A stretch of 64,000 nt of DNA from Burkholderia vietnamiensis LMG 10929 (GCF_000959445.1 NZ_CP009631.1:1488001-1552000), one strand, 5' to 3'; counted from the first letter of the stretch, positions 1 to 11,049 are shown. Notes: generated by a model from the sequence alone, not told the origin. Numbers and translations: made by a program.

Positions 1-40
1 CGTGGACAATGCGCGTTCAATTATTGGGATTGAACGAAAA

Positions 41-107
41 GGCCGGCCAATCGAATTAACGATTGGCCGGCCTGAAAAAAAGAAACCCGGCGCAATGCCG
101 GGTTTCT
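41..107 (-). terminator. Tandem hairpin terminator behind cspA
   Basis: Two perfect stem-loops lie in series: 81-91 pairs with 97-107 (loop GCAAT) and 41-53 pairs with 60-72 (loop AATTAA). Read on the minus strand, the first is followed by a run of seven T and the second by four T, so together they form a double intrinsic terminator for the cold-shock gene ending at 128. The second hairpin is also followed by an A-rich stretch on the plus strand. Confidence 0.85.
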
Positions 108-127
108 TCGTCCGATATCCGGTGCCC

Positions 128-331
128 TTACGCGGCCTGGATGTTCGACGCTTGCTTGCCCTTCGGCCCTTGAACGACCTCGAAGCTTACCTTCTGGCCT
201 TCCTTCAGGGTCTTGAAGCCCTGCATGTTGATGGCCGAGAAGTGCGCAAACAGATCTTCACCGCCCTCGTCGGGAGTGATGAAACCGAAGCCCTTCGCGT
301 CGTTGAACCACTTAACGATACCAGTTGCCAT
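128..331 (-). CDS. cspA: Cold-shock protein, CspA family
   Basis: A 67-residue single cold-shock domain protein that binds single-stranded RNA and DNA and melts RNA secondary structure. The RNP1-like motif KGFGFI and the RNP2-like motif DLFAHF are both present, and the length is that of a complete CspA. The ATG at 331 follows a purine-rich GGGGAAGTAGGA. The gene is monocistronic, with a double terminator directly behind it and a long leader of about 145 bases inferred from the promoter position, which is usual for cspA messages. Which of the several paralogues it is cannot be told from sequence alone; the symbol is a family name. Confidence 0.95.
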   Translation of the reverse strand: MATGIVKWFNDAKGFGFITPDEGGEDLFAHFSAINMQGFKTLKEGQKVSFEVVQGPKGKQASNIQAA

Positions 332-877
332 TTCCTACTTCCCCTGTCACACAGTCGCTGCTACTTACCACGAGCACGCTCGAAAAGCTAAACGACCGTA
401 AATACAGCCGTTCCCCCCTCACAAGCTCACCTTCGGCCCTTTTCATTTCGCCAGCCGGCGAATGAAAAAAGGTGCCAGCTTGATTGTTGGCGCTCTTTAT
501 TTGAGTGTCAAGCGGAATTTTTAGACGTTTGGAGGGACGTTGTAAAGAACCCATTTTCAGGGTTTTTCCGGCTTTGCTTCGCAGCATGCCGCCGAGCGCG
601 CGCACTTGAAAAGTCGCATAATCGGTTCATATACCAGGCTCGAGTGACACGCGATCGAGTCGTCCCGGCTTGTGGGATACTGGATGCGGATGCGACGGTC
701 CGGTGCGGTTTCCTCCTGACGGTTCGTGTTCCGCGCCACGCGTGAAAGCCGGCACCGCAGCCGGCTTTCGTATGGCACGAAGACGATCGCGCGTCGTCGG
801 GAACCACGAAGGGCGCCGGCCTGTCGGTCGGGTAATGGCAGGATTGCGGGCCTGTCCGAGTTGTTTAGAATGGGTGT
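332..877. other. Divergent intergenic region cspA / clpS
   Basis: No convincing gene is seen in these 546 bases. It holds the cspA leader and promoter on the minus strand and the clpS upstream region on the plus strand. A perfect 10-bp inverted repeat (744-753 with 760-769, GAAAGCCGGC stem) lies in the clpS-proximal part; it has only three T behind it and may be a weak terminator or an RNA structure. Confidence 0.5.
483..511 (-). promoter_or_regulatory. Candidate sigma-70 promoter of cspA
   Basis: On the minus strand a perfect TTGACA (511-506) is followed after 17 bases by AACAAT (488-483). Transcription from here would give a leader of about 145 bases before the cspA start codon. Confidence 0.5.
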
Positions 878-1192
878 ATGGCGATTATCCCGGACAAGCA
901 GGACAGCACCGTCCTGGAACGCAAGCAGCAGAAGCTCAAGCCGCCTTCGATGTACAAGGTGGTGCTGCTCAACGACGACTTCACGCCAATGGAGTTCGTC
1001 GTCATGGTCGTCCAGGAGTATTTCAAGAAGGATCGCGAGACGGCCACGCAGATCATGCTGAAGGTCCATCGCGAAGGGCGAGGGGTATGTGGGGTCTATA
1101 CGCGGGACATCGCGTCGACCAAGGTTGAGCAAGTCGTTACCCATGCGCGGCAGGCCGGGCATCCGCTGCAGTGCGTGATGGAGGAAGCATGA
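878..1192 (+). CDS. clpS: ATP-dependent Clp protease adaptor ClpS
   Basis: A 104-residue adaptor that delivers N-degron substrates to ClpA-ClpP. After a variable 25-residue N-terminal tail comes the conserved core with [17 protein letters not shown], where the NDD/PMEFV residues line the N-degron pocket, and the [20 protein letters not shown] segment. The stop codon overlaps the clpA start (ATGA), the standard clpS-clpA arrangement, so the two are translationally coupled. Confidence 0.97.
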   Translation: MAIIPDKQDSTVLERKQQKLKPPSMYKVVLLNDDFTPMEFVVMVVQEYFKKDRETATQIMLKVHREGRGVCGVYTRDIASTKVEQVVTHARQAGHPLQCVMEEA

Positions 1193-3489
1193 TTGCCCAG
1201 GAATTGGAAGTCAGCCTGCACATGGCGTTCATGGAAGCACGTCAGGCGCGCCATGAATTCATTACGGTAGAGCACCTGTTGCTGGCCCTGCTGGATAATC
1301 CGACGGCAGCCGAGGTGTTGCGCGCGTGTGCGGCCAATATCGAGGACTTGCGTCAGAACCTGCGCAATTTCATCCACGACAACACGCCGACCGTGCCGGG
1401 CACCGACGATGTCGATACCCAGCCGACGCTCGGTTTCCAGCGCGTGATCCAGCGCGCGATCATGCACGTCCAGTCGACGTCGAACGGCAAGAAGGAGGTC
1501 ACCGGCGCGAACGTGCTGGTCGCGATCTTCGGCGAGAAGGATTCGCATGCCGTCTATTACCTGCAGCAGCAGGGCGTGACGCGTCTCGACGTGGTGAACT
1601 TCATTTCGCACGGCATCGCGAAGACGAACGGCGGCGAAGCCGCGAAGTCGACCGACGGCAATGCGGAAAGCGAAGACGCGAACGCGCAGAAGGAAACCCC
1701 GCTCGCCCAGTTCACGCAGAACCTGAACCAGATGGCGAAGGACGGCCGCATCGATCCGCTGATCGGCCGCGAGCCGGAGGTCGAGCGTGTGGTGCAGGTG
1801 CTGTGCCGTCGCCGCAAGAACAATCCGCTGCTCGTCGGCGAAGCCGGCGTCGGCAAGACGGCGATCGCCGAAGGGCTCGCCTATCGCATCACGCGCGGCG
1901 AGGTGCCGGACATTCTCGCGAACGCGCAGGTGTATTCGCTCGACATGGGCGCGCTGCTCGCGGGCACCAAGTATCGCGGCGACTTCGAACAGCGTCTGAA
2001 GACGGTGCTCAAGGAGCTCAAGGAGCGTCCGCACGCGATCCTGTTCATCGACGAGATCCACACGCTGATCGGCGCGGGCGCCGCGTCGGGCGGCACGCTC
2101 GACGCGTCGAACCTGCTGAAGCCCGCGCTGTCGTCGGGCACGCTCAAGTGCATCGGCGCGACCACCTTCACCGAATATCGCGGCATCTTCGAGAAGGATG
2201 CGGCGCTGTCGCGGCGCTTCCAGAAGGTCGACGTGTCGGAGCCGACCGTCGAGCAGACGGTCGCGATCCTGCGCGGGCTGAAGTCGCGCTTCGAGGAGCA
2301 TCACGGCGTCAAGTATTCGTCGGGTGCGCTGTCGGCCGCGGCCGAACTGTCGGCGCGCTTCATCACCGACCGCCATCTGCCCGACAAGGCGATCGACGTG
2401 ATCGACGAAGCGGGCGCCGCGCAACGCATCCTGCCGAAGTCGAAGCAGAAGAAGACGATCGGCAAGAGCGAGATCGAGGAAATCATCTCGAAGATCGCGC
2501 GCGTGCCGGCCCAGAGCGTGTCGCAGGACGACCGCAGCAAGCTGCAGACGCTCGATCGCGACCTGAAGAGCGTCGTGTTCGGCCAGGATCCGGCGATCGA
2601 CGCGCTCGCGGCGTCGATCAAGATGGCGCGCGCGGGCCTCGGCAAGATGGACAAGCCGATCGGCGCGTTCCTGTTCTCCGGCCCGACCGGCGTCGGCAAG
2701 ACCGAAGTGGCGCGCCAGCTCGCGTTTACGCTCGGCATCGAGCTGATCCGCTTCGACATGTCGGAATACATGGAGCGTCATGCGGTGAGCCGTCTGATCG
2801 GCGCGCCGCCGGGCTACGTCGGGTTCGACCAGGGCGGGCTGCTGACCGAAGCCGTCACGAAGAAGCCGCATTGCGTGCTGCTGCTCGACGAAATCGAGAA
2901 GGCGCATCCGGACATCTTCAACGTGCTGCTGCAGGTGATGGACCACGGCACGCTGACGGACAACAACGGCCGCAAGGCGGATTTCCGCAACGTCATCATC
3001 ATCATGACGACGAACGCGGGCGCCGAGTCGATGCAGAAGGCGACCATCGGCTTCACGACGCGGCGCGAGACGGGCGACGAGATGAACGACATCAAGCGCC
3101 TGTTCACGCCGGAGTTCCGCAACCGTCTGGACGCGATCATCAGCTTCCGCTCGCTCGATGAGGAAATCATCATGCGCGTGGTCGACAAGTTCCTGATCCA
3201 GCTCGAGGAGCAGCTGCACGAGAAGAAGGTCGATGCGCTGTTCACCGACGCGCTGCGCAAGCATCTGGCCAAGCACGGGTTCGACCCGCTGATGGGCGCG
3301 CGGCCGATGCAGCGGCTGATCCAGGACACGATCCGTCGTGCGCTGGCGGACGAGCTGCTGTTCGGCAAGCTGGTGGCGGGCGGTCACGTGACGGTCGACG
3401 TCGACGAGAACGACAAGGTGCAGTTGTCGTTCGACAAGCTGGCGAATCCGCCGCACAAGCCGAACGAAGAGACGGTCGAAGTCGAGTAA
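1189..3489 (+). CDS. clpA: ATP-dependent Clp protease ATP-binding subunit ClpA
   Basis: A 766-residue AAA+ unfoldase that partners ClpP. The N-domain with the double Clp-N repeat comes first, then two AAA+ modules: Walker A GEAGVGKT near residue 217 and GPTGVGKT near residue 499, with Walker B motifs LFIDEIHTL and [11 protein letters not shown]. The start is taken at the ATG overlapping the clpS stop; an in-frame ATG 18 bases upstream lies inside clpS and would add six residues. The length matches E. coli-type ClpA (about 758). A terminator follows directly. Confidence 0.97.
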   Translation: MIAQELEVSLHMAFMEARQARHEFITVEHLLLALLDNPTAAEVLRACAANIEDLRQNLRNFIHDNTPTVPGTDDVDTQPTLGFQRVIQRAIMHVQSTSNGKKEVTGANVLVAIFGEKDSHAVYYLQQQGVTRLDVVNFISHGIAKTNGGEAAKSTDGNAESEDANAQKETPLAQFTQNLNQMAKDGRIDPLIGREPEVERVVQVLCRRRKNNPLLVGEAGVGKTAIAEGLAYRITRGEVPDILANAQVYSLDMGALLAGTKYRGDFEQRLKTVLKELKERPHAILFIDEIHTLIGAGAASGGTLDASNLLKPALSSGTLKCIGATTFTEYRGIFEKDAALSRRFQKVDVSEPTVEQTVAILRGLKSRFEEHHGVKYSSGALSAAAELSARFITDRHLPDKAIDVIDEAGAAQRILPKSKQKKTIGKSEIEEIISKIARVPAQSVSQDDRSKLQTLDRDLKSVVFGQDPAIDALAASIKMARAGLGKMDKPIGAFLFSGPTGVGKTEVARQLAFTLGIELIRFDMSEYMERHAVSRLIGAPPGYVGFDQGGLLTEAVTKKPHCVLLLDEIEKAHPDIFNVLLQVMDHGTLTDNNGRKADFRNVIIIMTTNAGAESMQKATIGFTTRRETGDEMNDIKRLFTPEFRNRLDAIISFRSLDEEIIMRVVDKFLIQLEEQLHEKKVDALFTDALRKHLAKHGFDPLMGARPMQRLIQDTIRRALADELLFGKLVAGGHVTVDVDENDKVQLSFDKLANPPHKPNEETVEVE

Positions 3490-3510
3490 GCGATAATTGG
3501 CAGTTCATGC

Positions 3511-3547
3511 GAACGGCGCGGGAAGTTCTCCGCGCCGTTTCGTTTTA
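3511..3547 (+). terminator. Intrinsic terminator after clpA
   Basis: A 10-bp perfect stem (3512-3521 with 3530-3539, AACGGCGCGG) is followed by a T-rich tail TTTCGTTTT. It closes the clpS-clpA operon. Confidence 0.8.
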
Positions 3548-3592
3548 TCCGGCGCCAGCGGCGCCACGGCGGTGCAGGGGAGTGGTAACGCA

Positions 3593-4972
3593 GTGACACG
3601 ACAACAACGATCGTTCGACAACATCGTCGCGCGCGAACAAGGGTTGCGCCACGCGCTCACATCGGGGCAGATGGCGATGATCGCGATCGGCGGCGCGATC
3701 GGCACGGGGCTGTTCCTCGGCAGCGGGTTCGCGATCGGACTCGCAGGCCCGAGCGTGCTGGTTTCGTATGCGATCGGCGCGCTGATCGCGCTGCTGCTGA
3801 TGGGCGCGCTCGCCGAAATGACGGTCGCGCATCCGACGGCCGGCTCGTTCGGCGCCTATGCGGAGCACTACGTCGGCCCGCTCGCGGGCTTTCTGGTGCG
3901 CTACGCGTACTGGTTCGCCGTGGTGTTCGCGATCGGCACCGAGATCAGCGCGATCGCCGTGTTCATGAAGTACTGGTTTCCCGCCGTGCCCGGCTGGTAC
4001 TGGGTGATCGGCTTCTCCGCGCTGCTGATCGCCGTGAACCTCGCGAGCGTCACGTTGTACGGGTCGGTCGAATACGCGTTCTCGCTGCTGAAGATCGCGG
4101 CGATCATCGTGTTCATCGTGCTCGGCGCCTATCTGGTGTGGTCGGCGCCGCCGGCGTCCGGCATCGGCTTCGCGAACTACACCGGCCACGGCGGCTTCAT
4201 GCCGAAAGGGCCGTGGGGCACCTGGGTCGCGGTGATCGTCGCGATCTTCAGCTACATGAGCATCGAGGCGGTCGCGATCGCGGCCGGCGAGGCGCGCGAT
4301 CCGCAGCATGCGGTCACGCGCGCGTTCCGCTCGACGGTATTCCGGCTCGTGCTGTTCTATCTGCTGACGCTGGCGCTGATGCTCGCGATCGTGCCGTGGA
4401 CGCAGGCCGGCACCGACGAAAGCCCGTTCGTGAAGGTGATGGCCGCGACGCACGTGCCTTACGCGGCCGGCGTGATCAACTTCGTGCTGTTGATCGCGGC
4501 GCTGTCGGCGATGAACAGCCAGCTCTACGTGACGACGCGGATGATGTTCAGCCTGTCGCGCGCGCGGCTCGCGCCGGCGGTGTTCGGGCGGGTGGGCGAC
4601 AACGGCGTGCCGCGTGCGGCGCTGTGGATCTCGACCAGCGGCGTCGCGGTCGCGGCCGTGCTGGTCGCGCTTTCGCCCGGCACCGCGTTCACCGTGATGA
4701 TGGCGATCGCGATGTTCGGCGCGCTGTTCACGTGGCTGATGATCTTCGTCACGCACCTGCGCTTTCGTGCGCGCTACCGCGGCCCGGCGCTCGCGTTCCG
4801 CATGTGGGCGCATCCGTTCGGCAGCCTGCTCGGTGCGGCGCTCGTCGGCGCGATCCTGCTCACGACCGCGTTCACGCACGCATTCCGGATGACGATGGTG
4901 GTCGGCGTCGTGTTCGTCGTGCTGCTGACGCTCGCGTACGCGCTGCATTACCGGCACCAGCACGCGCGGTGA
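3593..4972 (+). CDS. APC-family amino acid permease
   Basis: A 459-residue inner-membrane transporter with about 12 hydrophobic segments. The family signature GGAIGTGLFLGSG lies in the first transmembrane segment, as in the AAT (aromatic/basic amino acid, GABA) branch of the APC superfamily. The GTG at 3593 is chosen because AGGGGAG lies about 10 bases upstream and the protein then starts VTRQQRSF just before the first membrane segment. Reading further upstream would run through the clpA terminator. The substrate cannot be told from sequence. The gene is alone between clpA and a membrane protein of unknown function. Confidence 0.85.
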   Translation: MTRQQRSFDNIVAREQGLRHALTSGQMAMIAIGGAIGTGLFLGSGFAIGLAGPSVLVSYAIGALIALLLMGALAEMTVAHPTAGSFGAYAEHYVGPLAGFLVRYAYWFAVVFAIGTEISAIAVFMKYWFPAVPGWYWVIGFSALLIAVNLASVTLYGSVEYAFSLLKIAAIIVFIVLGAYLVWSAPPASGIGFANYTGHGGFMPKGPWGTWVAVIVAIFSYMSIEAVAIAAGEARDPQHAVTRAFRSTVFRLVLFYLLTLALMLAIVPWTQAGTDESPFVKVMAATHVPYAAGVINFVLLIAALSAMNSQLYVTTRMMFSLSRARLAPAVFGRVGDNGVPRAALWISTSGVAVAAVLVALSPGTAFTVMMAIAMFGALFTWLMIFVTHLRFRARYRGPALAFRMWAHPFGSLLGAALVGAILLTTAFTHAFRMTMVVGVVFVVLLTLAYALHYRHQHAR

Positions 4973-5102
4973 TGCATGGCGGCACGCGGCCGGGCGCGCC
5001 GGCGAGCCGCTAAGCTTGCGTTAAGCCGGCGGCGCGTACAGTCGAACCCGTTCGCGATTCAGGGCCGCCTGGCGGCCCATCGCCATTCGCAAAGGGGTTC
5101 GG

Positions 5103-5873
5103 ATGAAGAAGCTTCCTGAAATCACGCTCGCGTTCTGGATCATGAAGATCTGCGCGACGACGCTCGGCGAAACGGGCGGCGACCTGCTGTCGATGACCCT
5201 CGACGTCGGCTACGCGGCAAGCTCGCTGCTGCTGCTCGGTTTCTTTCTCGTCACGCTCGGCGCGCAGCTGCGGGCCACGCACTATCGCCCGGCGCTCTAC
5301 TGGGCCGTGATCGTCGCCACCAGCACGGCCGGCACGACGATGTCCGACTTCATGGACCGCACGCTCGGCCTCGGCTACGCAGCCGGCTCGTCGATTCTCG
5401 TCGCGATCCTGCTGGCGACTTTCGCGGTGTGGCGGCTCAGCGGCGAATCGCTTTCGGTGGACCTGATCCGCACGCGTCGCGTCGAGCTGCTGTACTGGGT
5501 GGCGATCCTGTTCTCGAACACGCTCGGCACCGCGCTCGGCGACTTTCTCGCGGACAGTTCGGGCCTCGGTTTCGGCGGCGGCGCATTGCTGATCGGCAGC
5601 CTGCTCGCGGCGATCGTGCTCGCGCGCTATCTCACCCGCGTCTCCGGCGTGCTGTTGTTCTGGGCGGCGTTCGTGCTCACGCGTCCGTTCGGCGCGACGC
5701 TCGGGGACTGGCTCACGAAACCGGCCGCCAAGGGCGGCCTGGCACTCGGCACGGTCGGCTCGTCTGCCGTATTGCTCGGCGTGCTGGTCGCGATGGTGAT
5801 CTACGCGAGCATCGCGCAGGCGCGGCGCCGCGAGCGGACACCCGTGCGCATCGCGCAAACGGCCGGCCGCTGA
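5103..5873 (+). CDS. COG4705-like repeat-containing membrane protein
   Basis: A 256-residue integral membrane protein with about eight hydrophobic segments. Four related motifs recur between the segments: TTLGETGGDLL, GTTMSDFMDRTLGLGY, GTALGDFLADSSGLGF and GATLGDWL. This suggests a fourfold internal duplication with conserved small and acidic residues facing one another. The family is widespread in proteobacteria and of unknown biochemical role; I know it as COG4705 from memory. The gene is alone, with a bidirectional terminator shared with dut behind it. Confidence 0.75.
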   Translation: MKKLPEITLAFWIMKICATTLGETGGDLLSMTLDVGYAASSLLLLGFFLVTLGAQLRATHYRPALYWAVIVATSTAGTTMSDFMDRTLGLGYAAGSSILVAILLATFAVWRLSGESLSVDLIRTRRVELLYWVAILFSNTLGTALGDFLADSSGLGFGGGALLIGSLLAAIVLARYLTRVSGVLLFWAAFVLTRPFGATLGDWLTKPAAKGGLALGTVGSSAVLLGVLVAMVIYASIAQARRRERTPVRIAQTAGR

Positions 5874-5890
5874 GCGGCACCCGGAAAAGC

Positions 5891-5918
5891 AAAAGGGCCC
5901 GCGCGGCCCCTTTTCGAT
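5891..5918. terminator. Bidirectional terminator between COG4705 gene and dut
   Basis: AAAAGGG at the left pairs with CCCTTTT at the right around a GC-rich core that itself folds (CC-GCGC-GG). It has A-run and T-run tails on both sides and serves two convergent genes. Confidence 0.7.
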
Positions 5919-5928
5919 GCGGCGCGGC

Positions 5929-6375
5929 TCAGTGCCGGCCGGTGCTGCCGAAGCCGCCTTCGCCGCGCTCGCTTTGCGCGAAGTCGTCGACGATGTTGAA
6001 CTGCGCCTGCACGACCGGCACGATCACCAGTTGCGCGAGCCGTTCGAACGGGTTCAGCACGAACTCGCTCTGGCCGCGGTTCCACGTCGACACCATCAGC
6101 TGGCCCTGGTAGTCGGAATCGATCAGGCCGACGAGGTTGCCGAGCACGATCCCGTGCTTGTGACCGAGGCCCGAGCGCGGCAGGATCAGCGCCGCATAGC
6201 CGGGGTCCGCCAGATGGATCGCGAGGCCGGTCGGCACCAGCGTGGTTTCGCCCGGTTGCAGCGTGACGGGCGCGTCGAGGCACGCGCGCAGGTCGAGGCC
6301 TGCGCTGCCGGTGGTTGCATAGGCGGGCAGGTAGTCGCGCATGCGCGCGTCGAGAATCTTCAGATCGAGTTTCAT
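5929..6375 (-). CDS. dut: dUTP diphosphatase
   Basis: A 148-residue homotrimeric dUTPase that hydrolyses dUTP to dUMP and PPi, limiting uracil incorporation and supplying dUMP for thymidylate. The five family motifs are visible, including [31 protein letters not shown] and the C-terminal [12 protein letters not shown] arm that closes over the active site. It is the last gene of the minus-strand run ribF-ileS-lspA-coaBC-dut, 54 bases behind coaBC, the usual beta-proteobacterial coaBC-dut pairing. Confidence 0.97.
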
Positions 6376-6429
6376 GCGGTGGTCGAGTCGTTCGGTAGGG
6401 CGCGGCGGCGCGAGCCGCCGCGCGGGAGA

Positions 6430-7641
6430 TCAGATCAGCCGGTTGTCGGGCAGGCGCCGCGCGATTTCGGCGACGAGCACGTGGGCGAGTTCGTCCTTCG
6501 GCGCGCGCGGCAGCGGCGTGAGGCCGGCCGCCTCGAACAGCACCACTTCGTTGTCGTCGCGGCCGAACGTCAGCGGGCCGAGGTTGCCGATCAGCAGCGG
6601 CACGTTCTTGCGCTTGCGCTTTTCGTCGCCGTGCACGTCGAGGTCGCCGCTTTCGGCCGCGAAGCCGACGCAGTACGGCGGATCGGGCAGCGCGGCGACC
6701 GACGCGAGGATGTCGGGGTTCTCGACGAACGTGAGCGCCGGCATCTTGCGATCGGCGGTCTTCTTCATCTTGTGCTCGGCCGGCTGCTCGACGCGCCAGT
6801 CGGCGACCGCGGCCACCGCGATGAAGATGTCCGCGTCCGATACCGCATGCATGACCGCGTCGTACATCTGCTGCGCGGTCTGCACGTCCTGCCGGTACAC
6901 GCCCCACGGCGTGTCGAGCGCGACCGGCCCGGCCACCAGATGCACGTCCGCGCCGGCCTGCTGCGCGGCGCGCGCGAGCGCGAAGCCCATCTTGCCGCTC
7001 GAGCGGTTCGTGAGGCCGCGCACCGGATCGAGCGGCTCGAACGTCGGGCCGGCCGTGATCAGCACGCGGCGGTGCGCGAGCAGCTTCGGCGCAAAGTGCG
7101 CGACGATCGCTTCGTAGATCGCCTCGGGCTCGAGCATGCGGCCGTCGCCGACCTCGCCGCACGCCTGCGCGCCCGAATCGGGGCCGAGCACCGACACGCC
7201 GTCGGCCCGCAGCTGCGCCGCATTGCGCTGGGTGGCCGGGTTCTGCCACATCTGCCGGTTCATCGCCGGCACGACGAGCAGCGGGCAGTCGCGCGCGACG
7301 CACAGCGTCGACAGCAGGTCGTCGGCGAACCCGTGCGCGAGCTTCGCGAGGAAGTCGGTGGAGGCCGGCGCGATCACGATCGCATCGGCTTCGCGCGACA
7401 GGTCGATGTGCGCCATGTTGTTGTCGACGCGGGCGTCCCACTGGCTCGTGTAGACGGGCCGGCCGGACAGCGCCTGCATCGTGACGGGCGTGATGAATTG
7501 CGCGGCGGCTTCGGTCATCACGACCTGGACGGTCGCGCCGGCCTTCGTCAGCAGCCGTGTGAGCTCGGCGATCTTGTAGCAGGCGATGCCGCCCGTGAGG
7601 CCGAGGACGAGGTGTTTTCCTGCGAGTTCTGCGTGTGCCAA
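6430..7641 (-). CDS. coaBC: Bifunctional phosphopantothenoylcysteine decarboxylase / synthase
   Basis: About 403 residues. The N-terminal CoaC flavoprotein domain (GLTGGIACYKIAELTR, active-site-type H in AHIDLSREAD, PAMNRQMW) decarboxylates phosphopantothenoylcysteine. The C-terminal CoaB domain (ITAGPTFEPLDPVRGLTNRSSGKMG) makes it from phosphopantothenate and cysteine. Together they supply 4'-phosphopantetheine for coenzyme A. A TTG at 7641 is preferred as start because GGAG lies seven bases upstream; an in-frame ATG at 7695 would add 18 residues that are not typical of the family. Confidence 0.93.
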   Translation of the reverse strand: MAHAELAGKHLVLGLTGGIACYKIAELTRLLTKAGATVQVVMTEAAAQFITPVTMQALSGRPVYTSQWDARVDNNMAHIDLSREADAIVIAPASTDFLAKLAHGFADDLLSTLCVARDCPLLVVPAMNRQMWQNPATQRNAAQLRADGVSVLGPDSGAQACGEVGDGRMLEPEAIYEAIVAHFAPKLLAHRRVLITAGPTFEPLDPVRGLTNRSSGKMGFALARAAQQAGADVHLVAGPVALDTPWGVYRQDVQTAQQMYDAVMHAVSDADIFIAVAAVADWRVEQPAEHKMKKTADRKMPALTFVENPDILASVAALPDPPYCVGFAAESGDLDVHGDEKRKRKNVPLLIGNLGPLTFGRDDNEVVLFEAAGLTPLPRAPKDELAHVLVAEIARRLPDNRLI

Positions 7642-7708
7642 CTCGGGTCTCCAAGGATCAAACGGAACGGCCGGCGTGAAGCCGGCCGTCGACACGGAGT
7701 ATGCGCGC

Positions 7709-8209
7709 TCAGCGCGTGCCGCGCACGCGACGCAGTTCGTCGTAGATCAGCAGCACCGCGCCGACCGTGATCGCGGAATCGGCGAGGTTGAACGCCGGGA
7801 AATGCCAGCCGCCGAGATGGAAATCGAGAAAGTCGATCACGTGGCCGTACAGCAGCCGGTCGATCACGTTGCCGAGCGCGCCGCCGAGGATCAGCGCGAG
7901 CGACAGGCTGAACAGCCGCTGCTGGCCGTGCCGGCGCAACAGGTAGCAGATCACCAGCGTCGCGCCGATGCCGAGCGCGGTGAACGCCCAGCGCTGCCAG
8001 CCGCTCGCGGTCGACAGGAAGCCGAACGCGGCGCCGCGGTTGTACACCAGCACGAGATTGAAGAACGACGTCAGCGCATGCTGCGCGCCGTACGCGAACG
8101 TTTTCAGGATCGCGATCTTCGACAGCTGGTCGAACAGGATCACGATCAGCGAAATGCCGAGCCAGGGCGCGAGCGCGCCGCTGGCCGGTTTCGACAGGGT
8201 TTTCGCCAT
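7709..8209 (-). CDS. lspA: Lipoprotein signal peptidase (signal peptidase II)
   Basis: A 166-residue inner-membrane aspartyl peptidase that removes signal peptides from prolipoproteins. Four transmembrane segments are visible, with the conserved blocks [14 protein letters not shown], the catalytic aspartate of [11 protein letters not shown] and the second aspartate of [11 protein letters not shown]. It sits two bases behind ileS, the ancient ileS-lspA pairing. Confidence 0.97.
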   Translation of the reverse strand: MAKTLSKPASGALAPWLGISLIVILFDQLSKIAILKTFAYGAQHALTSFFNLVLVYNRGAAFGFLSTASGWQRWAFTALGIGATLVICYLLRRHGQQRLFSLSLALILGGALGNVIDRLLYGHVIDFLDFHLGGWHFPAFNLADSAITVGAVLLIYDELRRVRGTR

Positions 8210-8211
8210 GG

Positions 8212-11049
8212 TTACGCAGCGCTCCGGATTTCGCCGTTTTCAAACAGGTTCGAGAAGCAGCGGCCGCACAGCGTCGGATGCTCGGCGTGCGCGCCCACGT
8301 CTTCACGGTAGTGCCAGCAGCGTTCGCACTTCTGGTACTTCGACGCCGCGACGTCGACGCTTTCGTGCGCTTCGTCGTCGACCTTCACGACGCTTGCCGC
8401 CGACGTGATCAGCACGAACTTCAGATCGTCGCCGAGGCTCGTGAGCGCGTCGTAGCGCGCGCCGCTCGCGTGCACGGCCACTTCGGCCTGCAGCGACGAG
8501 CCGATGCGGTTGGCGGTGCGGGCTTCCTCGAGCGCCTTCGTCACGTTGCCGCGCACGTCGCGCAGCAGCGCCCATTTCTCGATCAGCGCGGCCGCGCCGG
8601 CGACTTCCGGATACGCGTAGTACGTCTCCGTGAACACGGTGTCGCTCGCCGGCTGGAACACCTTCCATGCCTCTTCCGCGGTGAACGACAGGAACGGCGC
8701 GAGCACGCGCAGCAGCCCCTGCGTCAGATGGTAGAGCGCCGTCTGCGCGGAGCGGCGCGCGCGCGAATCGGCCGCGCTCGTGTACAGCCGGTCCTTCAGC
8801 ACGTCGAGGTAGAAGCCGCCGAGATCTTCCGAGCAGTACGTCTGCAGCTTCGCGACGACCGGATGGAACTCGTATTTCTCGTAGTGGCCGAGCAGCTCCG
8901 TCTGCAGTTGCGCGGAGAACGCGACCGCATAACGGTCGATCTCGAGCCATTCGTCGACCGGCACCGCGTGCTGCGCGAAGTCGAAGTCCGACAGGTTCGC
9001 GAGCAGGAAGCGCAGCGTGTTGCGGATGCGGCGGTAGCCTTCCGTCACGCGCTTGAGGATCTCTTCGGAGATCGCCAGTTCGCCCGAATAGTCGGTCGAC
9101 GCGATCCACAGCCGGATGATTTCCGCGCCGAGGCGGTTCGCGACTTCATGCGGATCGATGCCGTTGCCGAGCGACTTGCTCATCTTGCGGCCTTCGCCGT
9201 CGACCGTGAAGCCGTGCGTGAGCAGCCCCTTGTACGGCGCGCGGCCGTCGATCATCGACGCGGTCAGCAGCGACGAGTGGAACCAGCCGCGATGCTGGTC
9301 CGAGCCTTCGAGGTAGAGGTCGGCCGGGAACTGCAGCTGATCCTTGTGCGACCCGCGCAGCACGTGCCAGTGCGTCGTGCCCGAGTCGAACCACACGTCG
9401 AGCGTGTCGCGGTTCTTCTCGTAGAGGTTCGCGTCGTCGCCGATCAGCTCGCGCGGGTCGAGCGACTGCCACGCCTCGATGCCCGACTGCTCGACGCGCT
9501 TCGCGACTTCCTCGAGCAGCTCGAGCGTGCGCGGATGCAGCTCGCCGGTTTCCTTGTGCACGAAGAACGCCATCGGCACGCCCCATTGGCGCTGGCGCGA
9601 CAGCGTCCAGTCGGGACGGTTCGCGATCATGCTGAACAGCCGCTGCTTGCCCCACGACGGGTAGAACGCGGTCGCGTCGATGCCTTCGAGCGCCGTTTCG
9701 CGCAGCGTCTTGCCGCCGGCGTGCGGCGTCACGTCCATGCCGGCGAACCACTGCGACGTCGCGCGGTAGATGATCGGCGTCTTGTGGCGCCAGCAGTGCA
9801 TGTAGCTGTGCGTGTACTTCTCGCTGCGCAGCAGCGAGCCGGCCGCGCGCAGCGCCTCGACGACCTTCGGGTTTGCATCCCAGATCGACAGGCCGCCGAA
9901 CAGCGGCAGCGATTCGATGTAGCGGCCGTCGCCCATCACCGGGTTGATGATGTCGGAGTCGGTCATCCCGTGCGACTTGCACGAGACGAAGTCTTCGATG
10001 CCGTACGCGGGCGACGAATGGACCACGCCGGTACCGGTGTCGGTCGTCACGTAGTCGCCGAGGTAGACGGGCGCGGTGCGCTTGTAGCCGGGGTGGGCCG
10101 AGGCGAGCGGATGGTGGAAGCGCAGGTTCGCGAGCTTCACGCCCGGCGCGGTCGCGACGATGCGGCCGGTCAGCTTGAAGTCGGCCATGCAGGCTTCGAC
10201 GCGCTCCTCGGCGATGATCAGCAGCCCGCGCTCGGTGTCGACCAGCGCATAGACGATCTCGGGATGGAGGTTCAGCGCCTGGTTCGCCGGGATCGTCCAC
10301 GGCGTGGTGGTCCAGATCACGATGCCGCCGTCGGCGCGCGGCAGCGCCGGCAGGCCGAACGCCTGTGCGGTCTTTTCCGGCTCCGCGAACGCGAACATCA
10401 CGTCGATCGTCGGGTCGGTGCGGTCCTTGTACTCGACTTCCGCCTCGGCGAGCGCCGAGCCGCAGTCGAAGCACCAGTTCACCGGCTTGAGCCCGCGGTA
10501 CACGTAGCCCTTCTCGATGATCTTGCCGAGCGCGCGGATCTCTTCCGCCTCGTTCACGAAGTTCATCGTCTTGTACGGATTGGCCCAGTCGCCGAGCACG
10601 CCGAGGCGCTTGAAGCCGACCTTCTGCTTCTCGATCTGCTCGGTCGCGTACGCGCGCGCCTTGCTCATCACTTCGGCGGCCGGCAGCGACTTGCCGAACT
10701 GCTTTTCGATCTGGATCTCGATCGGCATCCCGTGGCAATCCCAGCCGGGCACGTACGGCGCGTCGAAGCCGGCCATGTTGCGCGACTTCACGACGATGTC
10801 CTTCAGGATCTTGTTGACCGCGTGACCGAGGTGGATGTCGCCGTTCGCATACGGCGGGCCGTCGTGCAGGATGAACTTCGGCCGGCCCTTGCTGGCCGCG
10901 CGGATTTTCTCGTAGATGCCGCGCTCTTCCCACTCCTTCACCCACTGCGGCTCGCGCTTGGGCAGATCGCCGCGCATCGGGAACGGCGTGTCGAGCAGGT
11001 TGACCGGATACTTGGCCTGCGGTTTCGAATCGGCTTTCTTGTTGCTCAT
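8212..11049 (-). CDS. ileS: Isoleucyl-tRNA synthetase
   Basis: A 945-residue class I synthetase of full bacterial length. HLGH (residues 73-76) is the HIGH motif, [14 protein letters not shown] is the KMSKS loop, and [11 protein letters not shown] lies in the editing (CP1) domain. The C-terminus ends in a zinc finger [11 protein letters not shown]...CGRCFSN. It charges tRNA-Ile and edits valine. It is part of the ribF-ileS-lspA-coaBC-dut operon. Confidence 0.98.
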   Translation of the reverse strand: MSNKKADSKPQAKYPVNLLDTPFPMRGDLPKREPQWVKEWEERGIYEKIRAASKGRPKFILHDGPPYANGDIHLGHAVNKILKDIVVKSRNMAGFDAPYVPGWDCHGMPIEIQIEKQFGKSLPAAEVMSKARAYATEQIEKQKVGFKRLGVLGDWANPYKTMNFVNEAEEIRALGKIIEKGYVYRGLKPVNWCFDCGSALAEAEVEYKDRTDPTIDVMFAFAEPEKTAQAFGLPALPRADGGIVIWTTTPWTIPANQALNLHPEIVYALVDTERGLLIIAEERVEACMADFKLTGRIVATAPGVKLANLRFHHPLASAHPGYKRTAPVYLGDYVTTDTGTGVVHSSPAYGIEDFVSCKSHGMTDSDIINPVMGDGRYIESLPLFGGLSIWDANPKVVEALRAAGSLLRSEKYTHSYMHCWRHKTPIIYRATSQWFAGMDVTPHAGGKTLRETALEGIDATAFYPSWGKQRLFSMIANRPDWTLSRQRQWGVPMAFFVHKETGELHPRTLELLEEVAKRVEQSGIEAWQSLDPRELIGDDANLYEKNRDTLDVWFDSGTTHWHVLRGSHKDQLQFPADLYLEGSDQHRGWFHSSLLTASMIDGRAPYKGLLTHGFTVDGEGRKMSKSLGNGIDPHEVANRLGAEIIRLWIASTDYSGELAISEEILKRVTEGYRRIRNTLRFLLANLSDFDFAQHAVPVDEWLEIDRYAVAFSAQLQTELLGHYEKYEFHPVVAKLQTYCSEDLGGFYLDVLKDRLYTSAADSRARRSAQTALYHLTQGLLRVLAPFLSFTAEEAWKVFQPASDTVFTETYYAYPEVAGAAALIEKWALLRDVRGNVTKALEEARTANRIGSSLQAEVAVHASGARYDALTSLGDDLKFVLITSAASVVKVDDEAHESVDVAASKYQKCERCWHYREDVGAHAEHPTLCGRCFSNLFENGEIRSAA

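Noticed and set aside
1096..3456. Long minus-strand open frame of 786 codons opposite clpA
   Set aside because: It mirrors clpA, is dominated by Arg/His/Asp/Leu as expected of an antisense frame in high-GC DNA, and has no family resemblance.
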